Of a stretch of DNA of 10,685 nt, positions 4,557-10,685 are shown one piece after another. The DNA is from Acidobacteriota bacterium (GTDB lineage: Bacteria; Acidobacteriota; Terriglobia; Terriglobales; Acidobacteriaceae), in contig QIAR01000030.1 of assembly GCA_003225595.1 (NCBI GenBank), positions 1 to 10,685 of the forward strand, in the 5' to 3' direction. The number at the start of each line of letters is the position of its first letter. The stretch's first letter is position 1. The notes below the pieces were generated by a model. It had not been told where the DNA came from and did not search any database. It was given only the letters and a program-made list of their open reading frames with translations. Both the position numbers and the translations under genes were made by a program.

Positions 4557-6908
4557 GTGCATCCATGGTCCAAAAGGCGCGGTCTCGTGGCTGTTATGGC
4601 GTGGCCGCTGGTGCTCCTCCCGCTGGCGCAAGCGAAGAAAGACGACCCAGACCCCGCCCTTAAACGACCTGTCTTTGCCACCTTGCACATTCCGCGCCTG
4701 GAGCACCGCCCAACCCTCGAAGATTTTCTGGACATGCAGCCCGCCCCCGCGTTCGCCGACAAGATGCTCAAGGTGGAGGGCTTCATCCAACGTGACCCGA
4801 AAGACGGAGCACCGGCATCGCAGAAGACAGAGGTCTATCTCGGCTACACGGATAAGAACCTGTACGTAGTCTGCATATGCTTCGAGTCAGAGCCGAGTAA
4901 GATCCGCGCCCGCATGGGGCGACGCGAGGCCATCAATGATGACGACCAGTTTGGCTTTGTCCTGGACACCTTTCACGACCGGAAGCACGGGGTGTTCTTT
5001 TATCTGAATCCACTGGGCGTGCAGCAGGATGGTATTTGGAGAGACAACCAGGAACCGGACTACTCCTACGATATGGTGTGGAACTCCGACGCCAAGCTCA
5101 CCGGCCGCGGATACGTAGCGTGGTTTGAGATTCCGTTCAAGCAGCTGCGCTTCCCCTCTCGCCCCGATCAGACCTGGGGACTATTCTTCGAGCGCGACGT
5201 GAAACGCAACAATGAGTATTCGTTCTACCCGCACATCACAAGCAATGCGCAGGGTTTTCTGGCGCAGGAAACCGAGATGGATGGGCTGGAGAAAATCTCG
5301 CCTGGGCGCAACCTGCAGTTTATTCCATATTTGTCGGTCCGCAGCTTCCGTGAACTGGACGACCGCGACCCCAACAACCCCCATTTTCATGGCAAGCACG
5401 TCGAACCGCGGCCTGGGCTCGACTCGAAGATCGTGCTCAAGGACGCGCTGGTGCTGGACTCCACCATCAACCCGGACTTTTCGCAGGTAGAGTCGGACCA
5501 ACCGCAGATCACCGTGAACCAGCGCTTCGAGGTTTTCTTCCCGGAGAAGCGGCCGTTCTTTCTGGAGAATGCCAGCTTTTTCGAAACGCCCATCAACCTT
5601 GTGTTTACGCGCCGCATTGCCGACCCGGAATACGGCGTAAGGCTCACCGGGAAGCTCGGACCGTGGGCATTGGGAATGCTTTTCGCGGATGACAAGTCGC
5701 CGGGCGAGAGCGTGGCTCCATACGATCCCCTGGCCGGCCACAAGGCTTATTACAGTGTGCTACGGGTGAACCGCGATGTAGGCAAGGAGTCCACGGTGGG
5801 GCTGATTTACACCGACCGCGAGCTGAGCACGGCTCCCGGAGAGAGCGCGTGTACTGACAATCGCTGCCTGGTAGGCTCCAATCGCGTTGGTGGTATCGAT
5901 GCCAAGATCAAGTTCAATTCCAAGTGGAGCGCGACACTGCAGGCGCTCGCCAGTCACACCAAACTGAATGATGGGACGCACAAAGGTGGTTCGGCATACG
6001 ACTACTATCTGGAACGCAGTTCGACCAAGCTCGAGTACAACGTGCTGTATCAGGACACGGCGCCCAACTTTGAAACCGACACTGGGTTCTTCCGCCGTCC
6101 GGATGTGCGTCGGTTCAGCCAGTTTGCGATGTACCGATTTCGGCGCAAGGGGAAGCTCCTACAGTGGCATGGCCCCAGCCTGTTCACGATCAACAACTGG
6201 GACCACAGCGGGACGCGACTGGAGTGGTTCGGGAACGTGAACTACCGCTGGATCCTGGCAGGGCAAACCGACTTTGGCGTCTACTACAACCTGGGCCACG
6301 AGCGGCTGCGGCCCGTGGACTTCGACACGCTTACCACAAACCGCGACTACACCCACGTGCATCGCGGATTTTTTTTCGACTTCGGCTATTTCAAGCCGTT
6401 ATCGCTGGGAGGGGAGGTAAACTGGGGCACGGATACCAATTTCGATACGGCGGTAGGCCCGCCGGTGCTGGCCAAATCCGGTTTTGCGCAGATTTTCGCG
6501 ACCGTACGGCCGGTTCGCAGGCTGATAGTGGAAAACACGTACCTGCTTACACGCCTGCGAGACCTGGTTACAGACGCGAACATTTTCAACGACCACATAA
6601 TTCGCTCCAAGTGGAACTACCAGTTTACTCGGGCACTGTCACTACGCTTTATCGCCCAGTACAACACGGTGCTCACCAATCCCGCTCTGAGCTCCTTGCA
6701 ACCCGTCAAGAACTTCAATGCGGATGTGCTGCTGACCTATCTGGTACATCCGGGAACGGCTGTCTATGTGGGCTATAACAGCAATCTGCAGAACCTGGAC
6801 CCGTTTCTCGGGCTGGATCCGGACGGGAACCTGCTGCGCACCCGCAGTCGTTTCCTCAACGATGGGCGGCAGTTCTTCGTGAAAATCTCATACCGGTTTC
6901 AGTATTGA
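4557..6908 (+). CDS. DUF5916 outer-membrane protein with N-terminal CBM9-like domain
   Basis: The protein has 783 residues including a signal peptide: basic n-region HPWSKRRG, hydrophobic core LVAVMAWPLVLLPLAQA and an AQA/KK cleavage site after residue 26. Residues about 35-245 are a CBM9-like beta-sandwich, with REAINDDDQFGFVLDTFHD followed by FFYLNPLGVQQDG. The remainder carries the DUF5916 hallmark RFEVFFPEKRPFFLEN and then many alternating aromatic strands. It ends in VKISYRFQY, an aromatic C-terminus typical of outer-membrane beta-barrels recognised by the Bam complex. The family is common in Acidobacteria and Bacteroidetes. Its substrate is unknown, and a glycan or surface role is only inferred. 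GTG 4557 is chosen over the in-frame TTG 4479 because AGAGAGG lies 9 nt before it and the signal peptide then begins correctly. No TonB box or plug domain is seen. The gene is divergent from the CHAP hydrolase. Confidence 0.9.
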   Translation: MHPWSKRRGLVAVMAWPLVLLPLAQAKKDDPDPALKRPVFATLHIPRLEHRPTLEDFLDMQPAPAFADKMLKVEGFIQRDPKDGAPASQKTEVYLGYTDKNLYVVCICFESEPSKIRARMGRREAINDDDQFGFVLDTFHDRKHGVFFYLNPLGVQQDGIWRDNQEPDYSYDMVWNSDAKLTGRGYVAWFEIPFKQLRFPSRPDQTWGLFFERDVKRNNEYSFYPHITSNAQGFLAQETEMDGLEKISPGRNLQFIPYLSVRSFRELDDRDPNNPHFHGKHVEPRPGLDSKIVLKDALVLDSTINPDFSQVESDQPQITVNQRFEVFFPEKRPFFLENASFFETPINLVFTRRIADPEYGVRLTGKLGPWALGMLFADDKSPGESVAPYDPLAGHKAYYSVLRVNRDVGKESTVGLIYTDRELSTAPGESACTDNRCLVGSNRVGGIDAKIKFNSKWSATLQALASHTKLNDGTHKGGSAYDYYLERSSTKLEYNVLYQDTAPNFETDTGFFRRPDVRRFSQFAMYRFRRKGKLLQWHGPSLFTINNWDHSGTRLEWFGNVNYRWILAGQTDFGVYYNLGHERLRPVDFDTLTTNRDYTHVHRGFFFDFGYFKPLSLGGEVNWGTDTNFDTAVGPPVLAKSGFAQIFATVRPVRRLIVENTYLLTRLRDLVTDANIFNDHIIRSKWNYQFTRALSLRFIAQYNTVLTNPALSSLQPVKNFNADVLLTYLVHPGTAVYVGYNSNLQNLDPFLGLDPDGNLLRTRSRFLNDGRQFFVKISYRFQY

Positions 6909-6969
6909 GGAGCCGCGTCGAGTTTTTACCCAGCTTGTGAGAGCTATTAGGAAACCAATTCTACGCGTT

Positions 6970-6993
6970 TTGTGGATGCCCCTGTCTCCACAA
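6970..6993. promoter_or_regulatory. Perfect inverted repeat upstream of ruvA, possible operator
   Basis: TTGTGGA (6970-6976) and TCCACAA (6987-6993) form a 7-bp perfect inverted repeat around a 10-nt centre. It lies about 15 bp upstream of the ruvA -10-like box and covers the expected -35 position. It does not match the classical CTGT-N8-ACAG or GAAC-N4-GTTC LexA boxes. It could be an operator or a weak hairpin after the DUF5916 gene. There is no T-run, so an intrinsic terminator is unlikely. Confidence 0.35.
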
Positions 6994-7007
6994 GAGCTCA
7001 ATGCGGC

Positions 7008-7013
7008 TACAAT
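7008..7013 (+). promoter_or_regulatory. -10-like box of ruvA, 9 nt before the start codon
   Basis: TACAAT matches five of six -10 consensus bases and ends 9 nt before ATG 7023. The expected transcription start is therefore about 7020, leaving only a few leader bases. The -35 region is poor (TCTCCA at 17 bp). No Shine-Dalgarno precedes the ATG, in keeping with a leaderless or near-leaderless transcript. Confidence 0.42.
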
Positions 7014-7022
7014 GACGGCAGC

Positions 7023-7616
7023 ATGATTGCTCATTTGCGCGGAAAACTGCTGACGAAGCGTCCCAACCAGGCCATCGTGGAGACCAGCGGCGTCGGGTAC
7101 GACGTGGCCATCAGCGTGCCGACTTTTTCTGATCTGCCAAATGTGGGGAGCGAAATTGCGCTGCACATCCACACCCACGTGCGAGAGGATTTGATCGCTC
7201 TCTACGGGTTTCTTCGGTCGGCGGAAAAACAAGTATTCGAGAAACTGATCACGGTAAGCGGGATTGGGCCGAAGCTGGCGATCACCATTCTCAGTGGCAT
7301 GCCGGCGGACGAAATGGTGGGCGCAATTCGCGGTAATGATGTAGCACGGTTGACGCGCATTCCAGGAATCGGGAAGAAAACGGCCGAACGCATGGTGCTT
7401 GAGTTGCGTGACAAATTGCCGAGCGAGGGCATAAGTGCCGCTGCCCCCGTAGCTACGATCAGTCCGGTGGAGGAAGATGTCTTGTCGGCACTCGTGAATC
7501 TTGGGTATCAGCGAGCGGCGGCTGAAAGGGCATTGGCCTCGCTCACAAAGAATGGTAAGAATGCTGGGTCATTCGATGCGCTATTCCGGGAGACGCTTGC
7601 GACTCTATCGAAGTAG
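7023..7616 (+). CDS. ruvA: Holliday junction branch migration protein RuvA
   Basis: RuvA binds the four-way junction as a tetramer or octamer and positions RuvB rings on opposite arms. The 197 residues are close to the family length (203 in E. coli). The N-terminal OB-fold begins MIAHLRGKLL. The acidic pin is Glu55-Asp56 within HVREDLIALYGF, at the same numbers as in E. coli. Two helix-hairpin-helix motifs follow (LITVSGIGPKLAITIL about 75-90; LTRIPGIGKKTAERMV about 110-125). The C-terminal RuvB-binding three-helix domain occupies about 148-197 (DVLSALVNLGYQRAAAERAL). ATG 7023 is chosen because it begins the conserved N-terminus. The in-frame upstream extension to 6972 has no similarity to RuvA. 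No Shine-Dalgarno is present. ruvB lies upstream on the same strand with two unrelated genes between them. ruvC is not in the window. Confidence 0.97.
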   Translation: MIAHLRGKLLTKRPNQAIVETSGVGYDVAISVPTFSDLPNVGSEIALHIHTHVREDLIALYGFLRSAEKQVFEKLITVSGIGPKLAITILSGMPADEMVGAIRGNDVARLTRIPGIGKKTAERMVLELRDKLPSEGISAAAPVATISPVEEDVLSALVNLGYQRAAAERALASLTKNGKNAGSFDALFRETLATLSK

Positions 7617-7638
7617 CTTGGCGTGACGCTCCCTGGAT

Positions 7639-7651
7639 GGGTCAGAGACCC
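7639..7651. repeat. Small hairpin between convergent ruvA and the 97-aa gene
   Basis: GGGTC-AGA-GACCC is a 5-bp perfect stem in the 46-bp gap between two convergent genes. Its position suits a bidirectional transcription stop. The stem is short and no T-tract follows on either strand, so support is weak. Confidence 0.3.
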
Positions 7652-7662
7652 CTTGCTCCGCT

Positions 7663-7956
7663 CTAGTTCCCCACAAACCGCAAATAGAGGTCGCGGTCGC
7701 TCTTGCAGGTCTGGGCCATTTCTTTGACCTTCTGCCAAGCTTCCTGCTGTGATTCGTCTTTCGCGCGGTCGCGAACACGTTCCCATTCTTCGAGGAAGGT
7801 TTCCATTTGCAGATGGTTGAAGACAGTCTTACCGAACGGATCCACACAACGAAGAAAGGGAAACTCGCGTTCCTCGCGAGAAGGCAGCACGCCATGCATC
7901 ATGACCCATTCACTGCGCTCACCGAGGTCGTCCTCGAGTTTTACTACCAGTGACAT
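7663..7956 (-). CDS. Hypothetical 97-aa protein
   Basis: No family is recognised. The product has 97 residues and is charged and soluble, with no signal peptide or membrane span. The N-terminal half looks like beta strands (SLVVKLEDDLGERSEWVMMHGVL, then EREFPFLRCVDPFGKTVFN). The C-terminal half is helical (METFLEEWERVRDRAKDESQQEAWQKVKEMAQTC). It ends DLYLRFVGN. ATG 7956 is firmly supported by AGGAGG 7 nt upstream, the strongest ribosome site in the window. A longer reading to 8070 adds residues without support. The protein stands alone, convergent with ruvA and divergent from the toroid-nuclease locus across a 465-bp gap. Nothing visible links it to either. Confidence 0.8.
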   Translation of the reverse strand: MSLVVKLEDDLGERSEWVMMHGVLPSREEREFPFLRCVDPFGKTVFNHLQMETFLEEWERVRDRAKDESQQEAWQKVKEMAQTCKSDRDLYLRFVGN

Positions 7957-8421
7957 GGAATCTCCTCCTACTAGGGGCAAATTAGCTGTTCCCCGTGTAA
8001 TCGTGAATGCCGGGATGAACAAACGTTGGGGAGAATGTATCAATCCGAGCGCAATTTTCCAAATCCACACTTTTGCAGCCAGGCAGGCAGTCGCCAGGTG
8101 CTTATTTGCCGATGCAGAGTGTTAAGAACAAGCATAAAGGGCTTTATATGCAGCAGCTTTTCCGGCGGGCGCTCTTTCCGAGTACACGACGGAGTACATA
8201 AAGTGCTCACGCGACGCTCACGCAACCGACTCGCAAGAGATGGAACCGGTGTCACCACCATCACAGGCTCATGCCAAGGTCTTCCGGAGCACTTATTTCT
8301 AAGGCGTGAGCGCTGCCCGTAGGTGCCGGGTGCGTGTGCGACAGACGGAGCCGCAGACGTGTGGAAATCTTTGTATCGCCGATGGGTAACGCTCTTGTGC
8401 ACCGGTGTATAAGTAGCGGGC
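7957..8421. other. 465-bp region without a recognisable gene; short repeats
   Basis: No convincing gene is seen on either strand. The open frames here lack ribosome sites and recognisable motifs. Next to the 97-aa gene the region holds its Shine-Dalgarno (7964-7969). Further along are direct repeats GAGTACA at 8180-8186 and 8192-8198 (12 bp apart) and GCTCACGC at 8205-8212 and 8216-8223 (11 bp apart). CGCTCACGC of the second copy recurs inverted as GCGTGAGCG at 8304-8312. AAGTGCTC (8201-8208) also recurs inverted as GAGCACTT at 8287-8294. These could be regulator sites for the downstream gene. The start codon of the toroid-nuclease gene follows directly. Confidence 0.4.
8408..8413 (+). promoter_or_regulatory. 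-10-like box of the toroid-nuclease gene, 8 nt before the start
   Basis: TATAAG matches five of six -10 bases, is preceded directly by TG, and ends 8 nt before ATG 8422. The -35 region is weak (GGTAAC at 17 bp). No Shine-Dalgarno lies before the ATG. The layout predicts a leaderless transcript. Confidence 0.4.
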
Positions 8422-8874
8422 ATGACCGTGCGCACCAGTTTAGTTGCGACAGTGATCAAGCGTCTGACGGGAGCGAATCTCGAAGCCGCACGGGAGTTTC
8501 TGCTCCGAGACTGCTTCCTTCCTGGGAAAGGCTTCTCGTCCCAGTATGCGGGACAGGGGACGGTGAGCTGTACGACTTCCGCCATCTGCATCTACGCGCT
8601 CTCCGATACCGGTCATCTGACCCAGCGTCAGAAACGCGGGTTCACGCGCGTATTGCTGGCATTTCGTGCGGCCATGCCGGTGGAAGAGGCCGGAGCCTTT
8701 CCGAGGACGACTGGAGGAGAGCTCAGCGCATGGACGACGGGTCAAGCTGCGCTCGCGCTGTTGAGTCTCGGCGCATCGTGGGATCTAACCCGTCCATCAG
8801 TCGAATGGCTTATTGAAAGACAGGCCACGAACGGTGGTTGGAATTTTCCCGGGACGACGGCCATGAGCGACTGA
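8422..8874 (+). CDS. Alpha/alpha-toroid (squalene cyclase/prenyltransferase-like) N-terminal part of a split toroid-nuclease gene
   Basis: The 150 residues resemble the terpenoid cyclase/protein prenyltransferase alpha/alpha-toroid fold. Repeats of a paired-helix unit are visible: GTVSCTTSAICIYAL (about 46-60), ELSAWTTGQAALALLSLG (about 100-117) and WLIERQATNGGWNFPG, the last being a QW-like Gly-Gly-Trp turn. The reading frame then runs into TTAMSD and stops, in the middle of a repeat. The next frame (-1) continues with RLIYTFYPTLALLRC, the expected second helix of that repeat. The gene is therefore interrupted by a frame break between about 8839 and 8874. No DxDD cyclase motif is visible, so a sensing or scaffold role is more likely than terpene synthesis (inference). 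ATG 8422 lies just after a -10-like box and has no ribosome site. Confidence 0.65.
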   Translation: MTVRTSLVATVIKRLTGANLEAAREFLLRDCFLPGKGFSSQYAGQGTVSCTTSAICIYALSDTGHLTQRQKRGFTRVLLAFRAAMPVEEAGAFPRTTGGELSAWTTGQAALALLSLGASWDLTRPSVEWLIERQATNGGWNFPGTTAMSD

Positions 8875-9974
8875 TTTACACCTTCTATCCCACTCTTGCG
8901 CTCCTGCGGTGTCGGACACGGCCCGGTCAAGCAGGCAAGCGTGCCCTCTCTCGTGTCTCTGGTTTCATTGAATCGTGCGAGGAGCAGCAAAATCCATTCT
9001 GGGTTCCGCTCAGGAGTCACCTACGCGCTCTTCTGGGACGCCCTCTCAAGCGGCAAAGTGCGGGTGATGCTTCGCTGGATGATTATTGGCAACTTTTTCA
9101 GGACGGTTGGCCAACTGAGCGCGTCGATGAAGACTGGCTCTCAAATCGGTTCAACATGGCTCTAATGTGCGGGTCAAATTACCTGCTCCTTCGACGTCAG
9201 GTTGCCGCGAACCATCCGCTGGCGTTGCTTCATCTCCGCTACTTCGCAGACGAGAGGCTCGGAAACGGGTGGACTGATAAACGCGAAGAGCAGCGGCCAA
9301 AGACCTGGGCCACCGCTCTGGGTGCCCTCACGCTCCATCGATGGGCACGTGATCTTTGCCGCATCAGCACTGGACTGACCAGGATCCCTACCCGTTCGGA
9401 ACTAGTGTTAAGACTTCGCTCTGAAACTGTAGCAGAACGATCCACATCCAGTGGTGCCCGTCTGCTAGTGCGCCGGTTTTCACAGCTCCGCCCAGGCCAT
9501 CAACACGCAACCCGATATCAAGTTCTGGTTCGCGACGTGTTCATGTTTCTCTTCGGAGAGGTTCTCAAGGAGCCAAACCTTGAGTCGCCGACCAGTTCGG
9601 GAACTTTGCGCGGCGATCTGACATTCAAGAATGCCGCAGCTATGGGACCATGGCATGATTGGAAGACGACACACGAAACCTATATTGTTCCAATTGAGTG
9701 CAAAAATAAGGAGAAGCTAACGCACGATGACTTGCGGCAGATCGCGGATTACTTAGGCCCTTCACTGGGCCGTTTGGGGATTCTTGCGTGTCGCAAGACT
9801 ACCGCGGACGAGGTACGCGATATGCTGAACCGGTCCGTAAGTCATGATCATAAGTACATTCTTGTCGTAAATGATGAAACCCTGATTGATTGGATCAGGT
9901 TGAAGGATAGGGGCGGGAATCCGACGGAAGCGATTGTGGACCTTTATCGCTCCCTTCGAGAGGGCGTTCAATAA
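8838..9974 (+). CDS. Toroid continuation and PD-(D/E)XK (RecB-like) nuclease domain, C-terminal part of the split gene
   Basis: This frame is open from TTG 8838, which is probably not a true start. It continues the toroid of the preceding fragment: RLIYTFYPTLALLRC near 11-25 and GNGWTDKREEQRPKTWATALGALTLHRW at about 142-169. Residues about 225-378 form a PD-(D/E)XK nuclease. It has a helix with Glu241 (VFMFLFGEVL), Asp260 in RGDLTF, Glu287-x-Lys289 in VPIECKNK, and Gln301-x3-Tyr305 (QIADY), matching the RecB-family QxxxY motif. It ends with a strand and helix tail (YILVVNDETLIDWIRLKDRGGNPTEAIVDLY) often seen in restriction-endonuclease-like proteins. Metal-dependent DNA or RNA cleavage is inferred. 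Joined with the upstream part, the product would be about 517 residues. The last 80 bp overlap the convergent HD-domain gene. It may be a pseudogene, a frameshifted expression unit or a sequencing error. Confidence 0.7.
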   Translation: MEFSRDDGHERLIYTFYPTLALLRCRTRPGQAGKRALSRVSGFIESCEEQQNPFWVPLRSHLRALLGRPLKRQSAGDASLDDYWQLFQDGWPTERVDEDWLSNRFNMALMCGSNYLLLRRQVAANHPLALLHLRYFADERLGNGWTDKREEQRPKTWATALGALTLHRWARDLCRISTGLTRIPTRSELVLRLRSETVAERSTSSGARLLVRRFSQLRPGHQHATRYQVLVRDVFMFLFGEVLKEPNLESPTSSGTLRGDLTFKNAAAMGPWHDWKTTHETYIVPIECKNKEKLTHDDLRQIADYLGPSLGRLGILACRKTTADEVRDMLNRSVSHDHKYILVVNDETLIDWIRLKDRGGNPTEAIVDLYRSLREGVQ

Positions 9975-10647
9975 GAAACGAGTCTTGGACAGCAAAATCT
10001 GCAGGATCGAAGTCTCGAGCCTCCCATTCAAGATAAAACACGCGCAGAAACTGCTCGACGAAGCCCACTCTGCGTGCCGCTAAACGTCGCCCCGGTTCGG
10101 TGTACATGTCGTTGGGCAGCTGCAGCAGCTTATCGTAGAAATGGTGGATAGAGGACGTTCCATACGGGGTTTGGGACGGTGTCCCTGGCTCTGGATTCCA
10201 AATCGGCCGCCCGTGCGCCCCACCAAAAGCAAAAGTGCGAGCGATACCGATAGCGCCGAGCGCGTCCAGGCGGTCGGCATCGGCAAAAGCCTGATATTCG
10301 GCTGTCGGCTGTTCCGGATCGCCGGCGCGTCCCGGCTTCCAATGATGATGCTCGATGCACGTAACTACCGCGTTGATTTTCGTCTTTGGGAAACCACACT
10401 TGGAGAGCATGTCGGCCGCCAAAGTGGCGCCTCGCTTTGCGTGATCGTTTCGATCCGTCCCGTGGCCTATGTCGTGCAACAACGCAGCGGCTTCAACCAC
10501 GTCCGCATCGGCACCCGTTGCCGCTGCGATGAGAACCGCCAGATCGCGGACTCGAAACGCGTGGTATGGGTCATGCCCAGACGACTCATCCCTAAGGTGC
10601 CGTTGCACCTCCAGTTCTAGTTCCCGAGTCCAATGATTCTTAGCCAA
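9895..10647 (-). CDS. HD-domain phosphohydrolase (YedJ-like)
   Basis: The protein has 250 residues of the HD superfamily of metal-dependent phosphohydrolases. The metal-binding set is visible: His29 (HDPYHAFRV), His58-Asp59 (ALLHDIGH) and Asp125 (FADADRLDALGAIG). The helical core continues through SSIHHFYDKLLQLP to RVGFVEQFLRVFYLEWEA, in the pattern of the YedJ-like branch. The substrate is unknown, and hydrolysis of a phosphate ester or nucleotide is the family expectation. TTG 10647 is preferred over ATG 10671. AAGAGGT (10654-10660, minus strand) lies 6 nt before the TTG, whereas the ATG has GGAGA directly abutting it. The last 27 codons or so, after LEWEARDFDPADF, are low in similarity to the family and lie over the end of the nuclease gene (80-bp tail-to-tail overlap). 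They may be an acquired extension. Confidence 0.9.
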   Translation of the reverse strand: MAKNHWTRELELEVQRHLRDESSGHDPYHAFRVRDLAVLIAAATGADADVVEAAALLHDIGHGTDRNDHAKRGATLAADMLSKCGFPKTKINAVVTCIEHHHWKPGRAGDPEQPTAEYQAFADADRLDALGAIGIARTFAFGGAHGRPIWNPEPGTPSQTPYGTSSIHHFYDKLLQLPNDMYTEPGRRLAARRVGFVEQFLRVFYLEWEARDFDPADFAVQDSFLIERPLEGSDKGPQSLPSDSRPYPST

Positions 10648-10653
10648 GGGCGA

Positions 10654-10660
10654 ACCTCTT
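10654..10660 (-). promoter_or_regulatory. Ribosome binding site that decides a TTG start for the HD gene
   Basis: AAGAGGT on the minus strand lies 6 nt before TTG 10647. The alternative ATG at 10671 has only GGAGA touching the start codon, a spacing too short for use. Confidence 0.5.
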
Positions 10661-10685
10661 AGGCATCGCATTCTCCGCGCAGGTG

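Noticed and set aside
5181..5741. 186-codon minus-strand frame
   Set aside because: It is antisense to the DUF5916 gene, and its Arg/Val/Leu-rich product mirrors the GC-rich codons of the real frame.
6972..7022. Upstream extension of ruvA
   Set aside because: The conserved RuvA N-terminus MIAHLRGK begins at 7023, and a -10-like box lies inside the extension.
7957..8070. N-terminal extension of the 97-aa gene
   Set aside because: ATG 7956 has an excellent AGGAGG site, which would lie inside the coding region of the longer form.
8040..8591. 183-codon open frame on the minus strand
   Set aside because: It overlaps the start of the toroid gene. Its composition is rich in Arg, Ser and Pro with no motif, and no ribosome site is present. 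It is read as a shadow frame.
8844..8850. Programmed -1 slippery heptamer T-TTT-CCC
   Set aside because: Only the P-site codon can re-pair after slipping, and no strong downstream stem-loop was found by eye. It is kept as a frame break, not called as programmed shifting.

Overview
The window reads as a chromosomal segment of a moderately GC-rich Gram-negative bacterium, most likely an acidobacterium (class Terriglobia). This is an inference. It rests on the DUF5916 outer-membrane-type protein with a CBM9-like head, a palindromic intergenic element of a kind I associate with acidobacteria, an FhlA-type GAF domain, and start codons placed directly after -10-like boxes. No rRNA, tRNA, CRISPR array or insertion sequence was seen.

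Layout. (1) Positions 1-273 hold the 3' end of an elongation factor G gene (+). (2) Positions 431-1277 (-) hold a GAF-domain gene with a C-terminal zinc-ribbon and basic tail, followed by a small gene that is a second copy of that tail. (3) Positions 1449-2160 (+) hold two overlapping small genes, one soluble and one membrane, of unknown role. (4) ruvB lies at 2319-3362 (+), followed by a palindromic intergenic element. (5) A peptidoglycan-binding plus CHAP/NlpC-type hydrolase gene (3507-4298, -) is divergent from a large DUF5916 outer-membrane protein gene (4557-6908, +). (6) ruvA lies at 7023-7616 (+). It encodes the partner of RuvB but sits 3.7 kb away. (7) A 97-residue orphan (7663-7956, -) is followed by a 465-bp region without a recognisable gene but with short repeats. 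(8) Positions 8422-9974 (+) hold the most unusual locus. It encodes a squalene-cyclase/prenyltransferase-like alpha/alpha-toroid joined to a RecB-like PD-(D/E)XK nuclease, split by a -1 frame break near 8845. (9) An HD-domain phosphohydrolase gene (9895-10647, -) overlaps the nuclease gene tail to tail by 80 bp.

How the parts fit. RuvA and RuvB form the Holliday-junction branch-migration motor. ruvC is not in the window. The CHAP hydrolase and the DUF5916 protein share a compact divergent promoter region but have no obvious common pathway. The toroid-nuclease gene looks like an accessory, possibly defence-type gene set between housekeeping genes. Its function is inferred from domain architecture only. 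A recurring regulatory theme is that ruvB, ruvA and the toroid-nuclease gene each have a -10-like hexamer ending 7-9 nt before the start codon and no Shine-Dalgarno, which suggests leaderless mRNAs. Four of the minus-strand genes have clear Shine-Dalgarno sequences.
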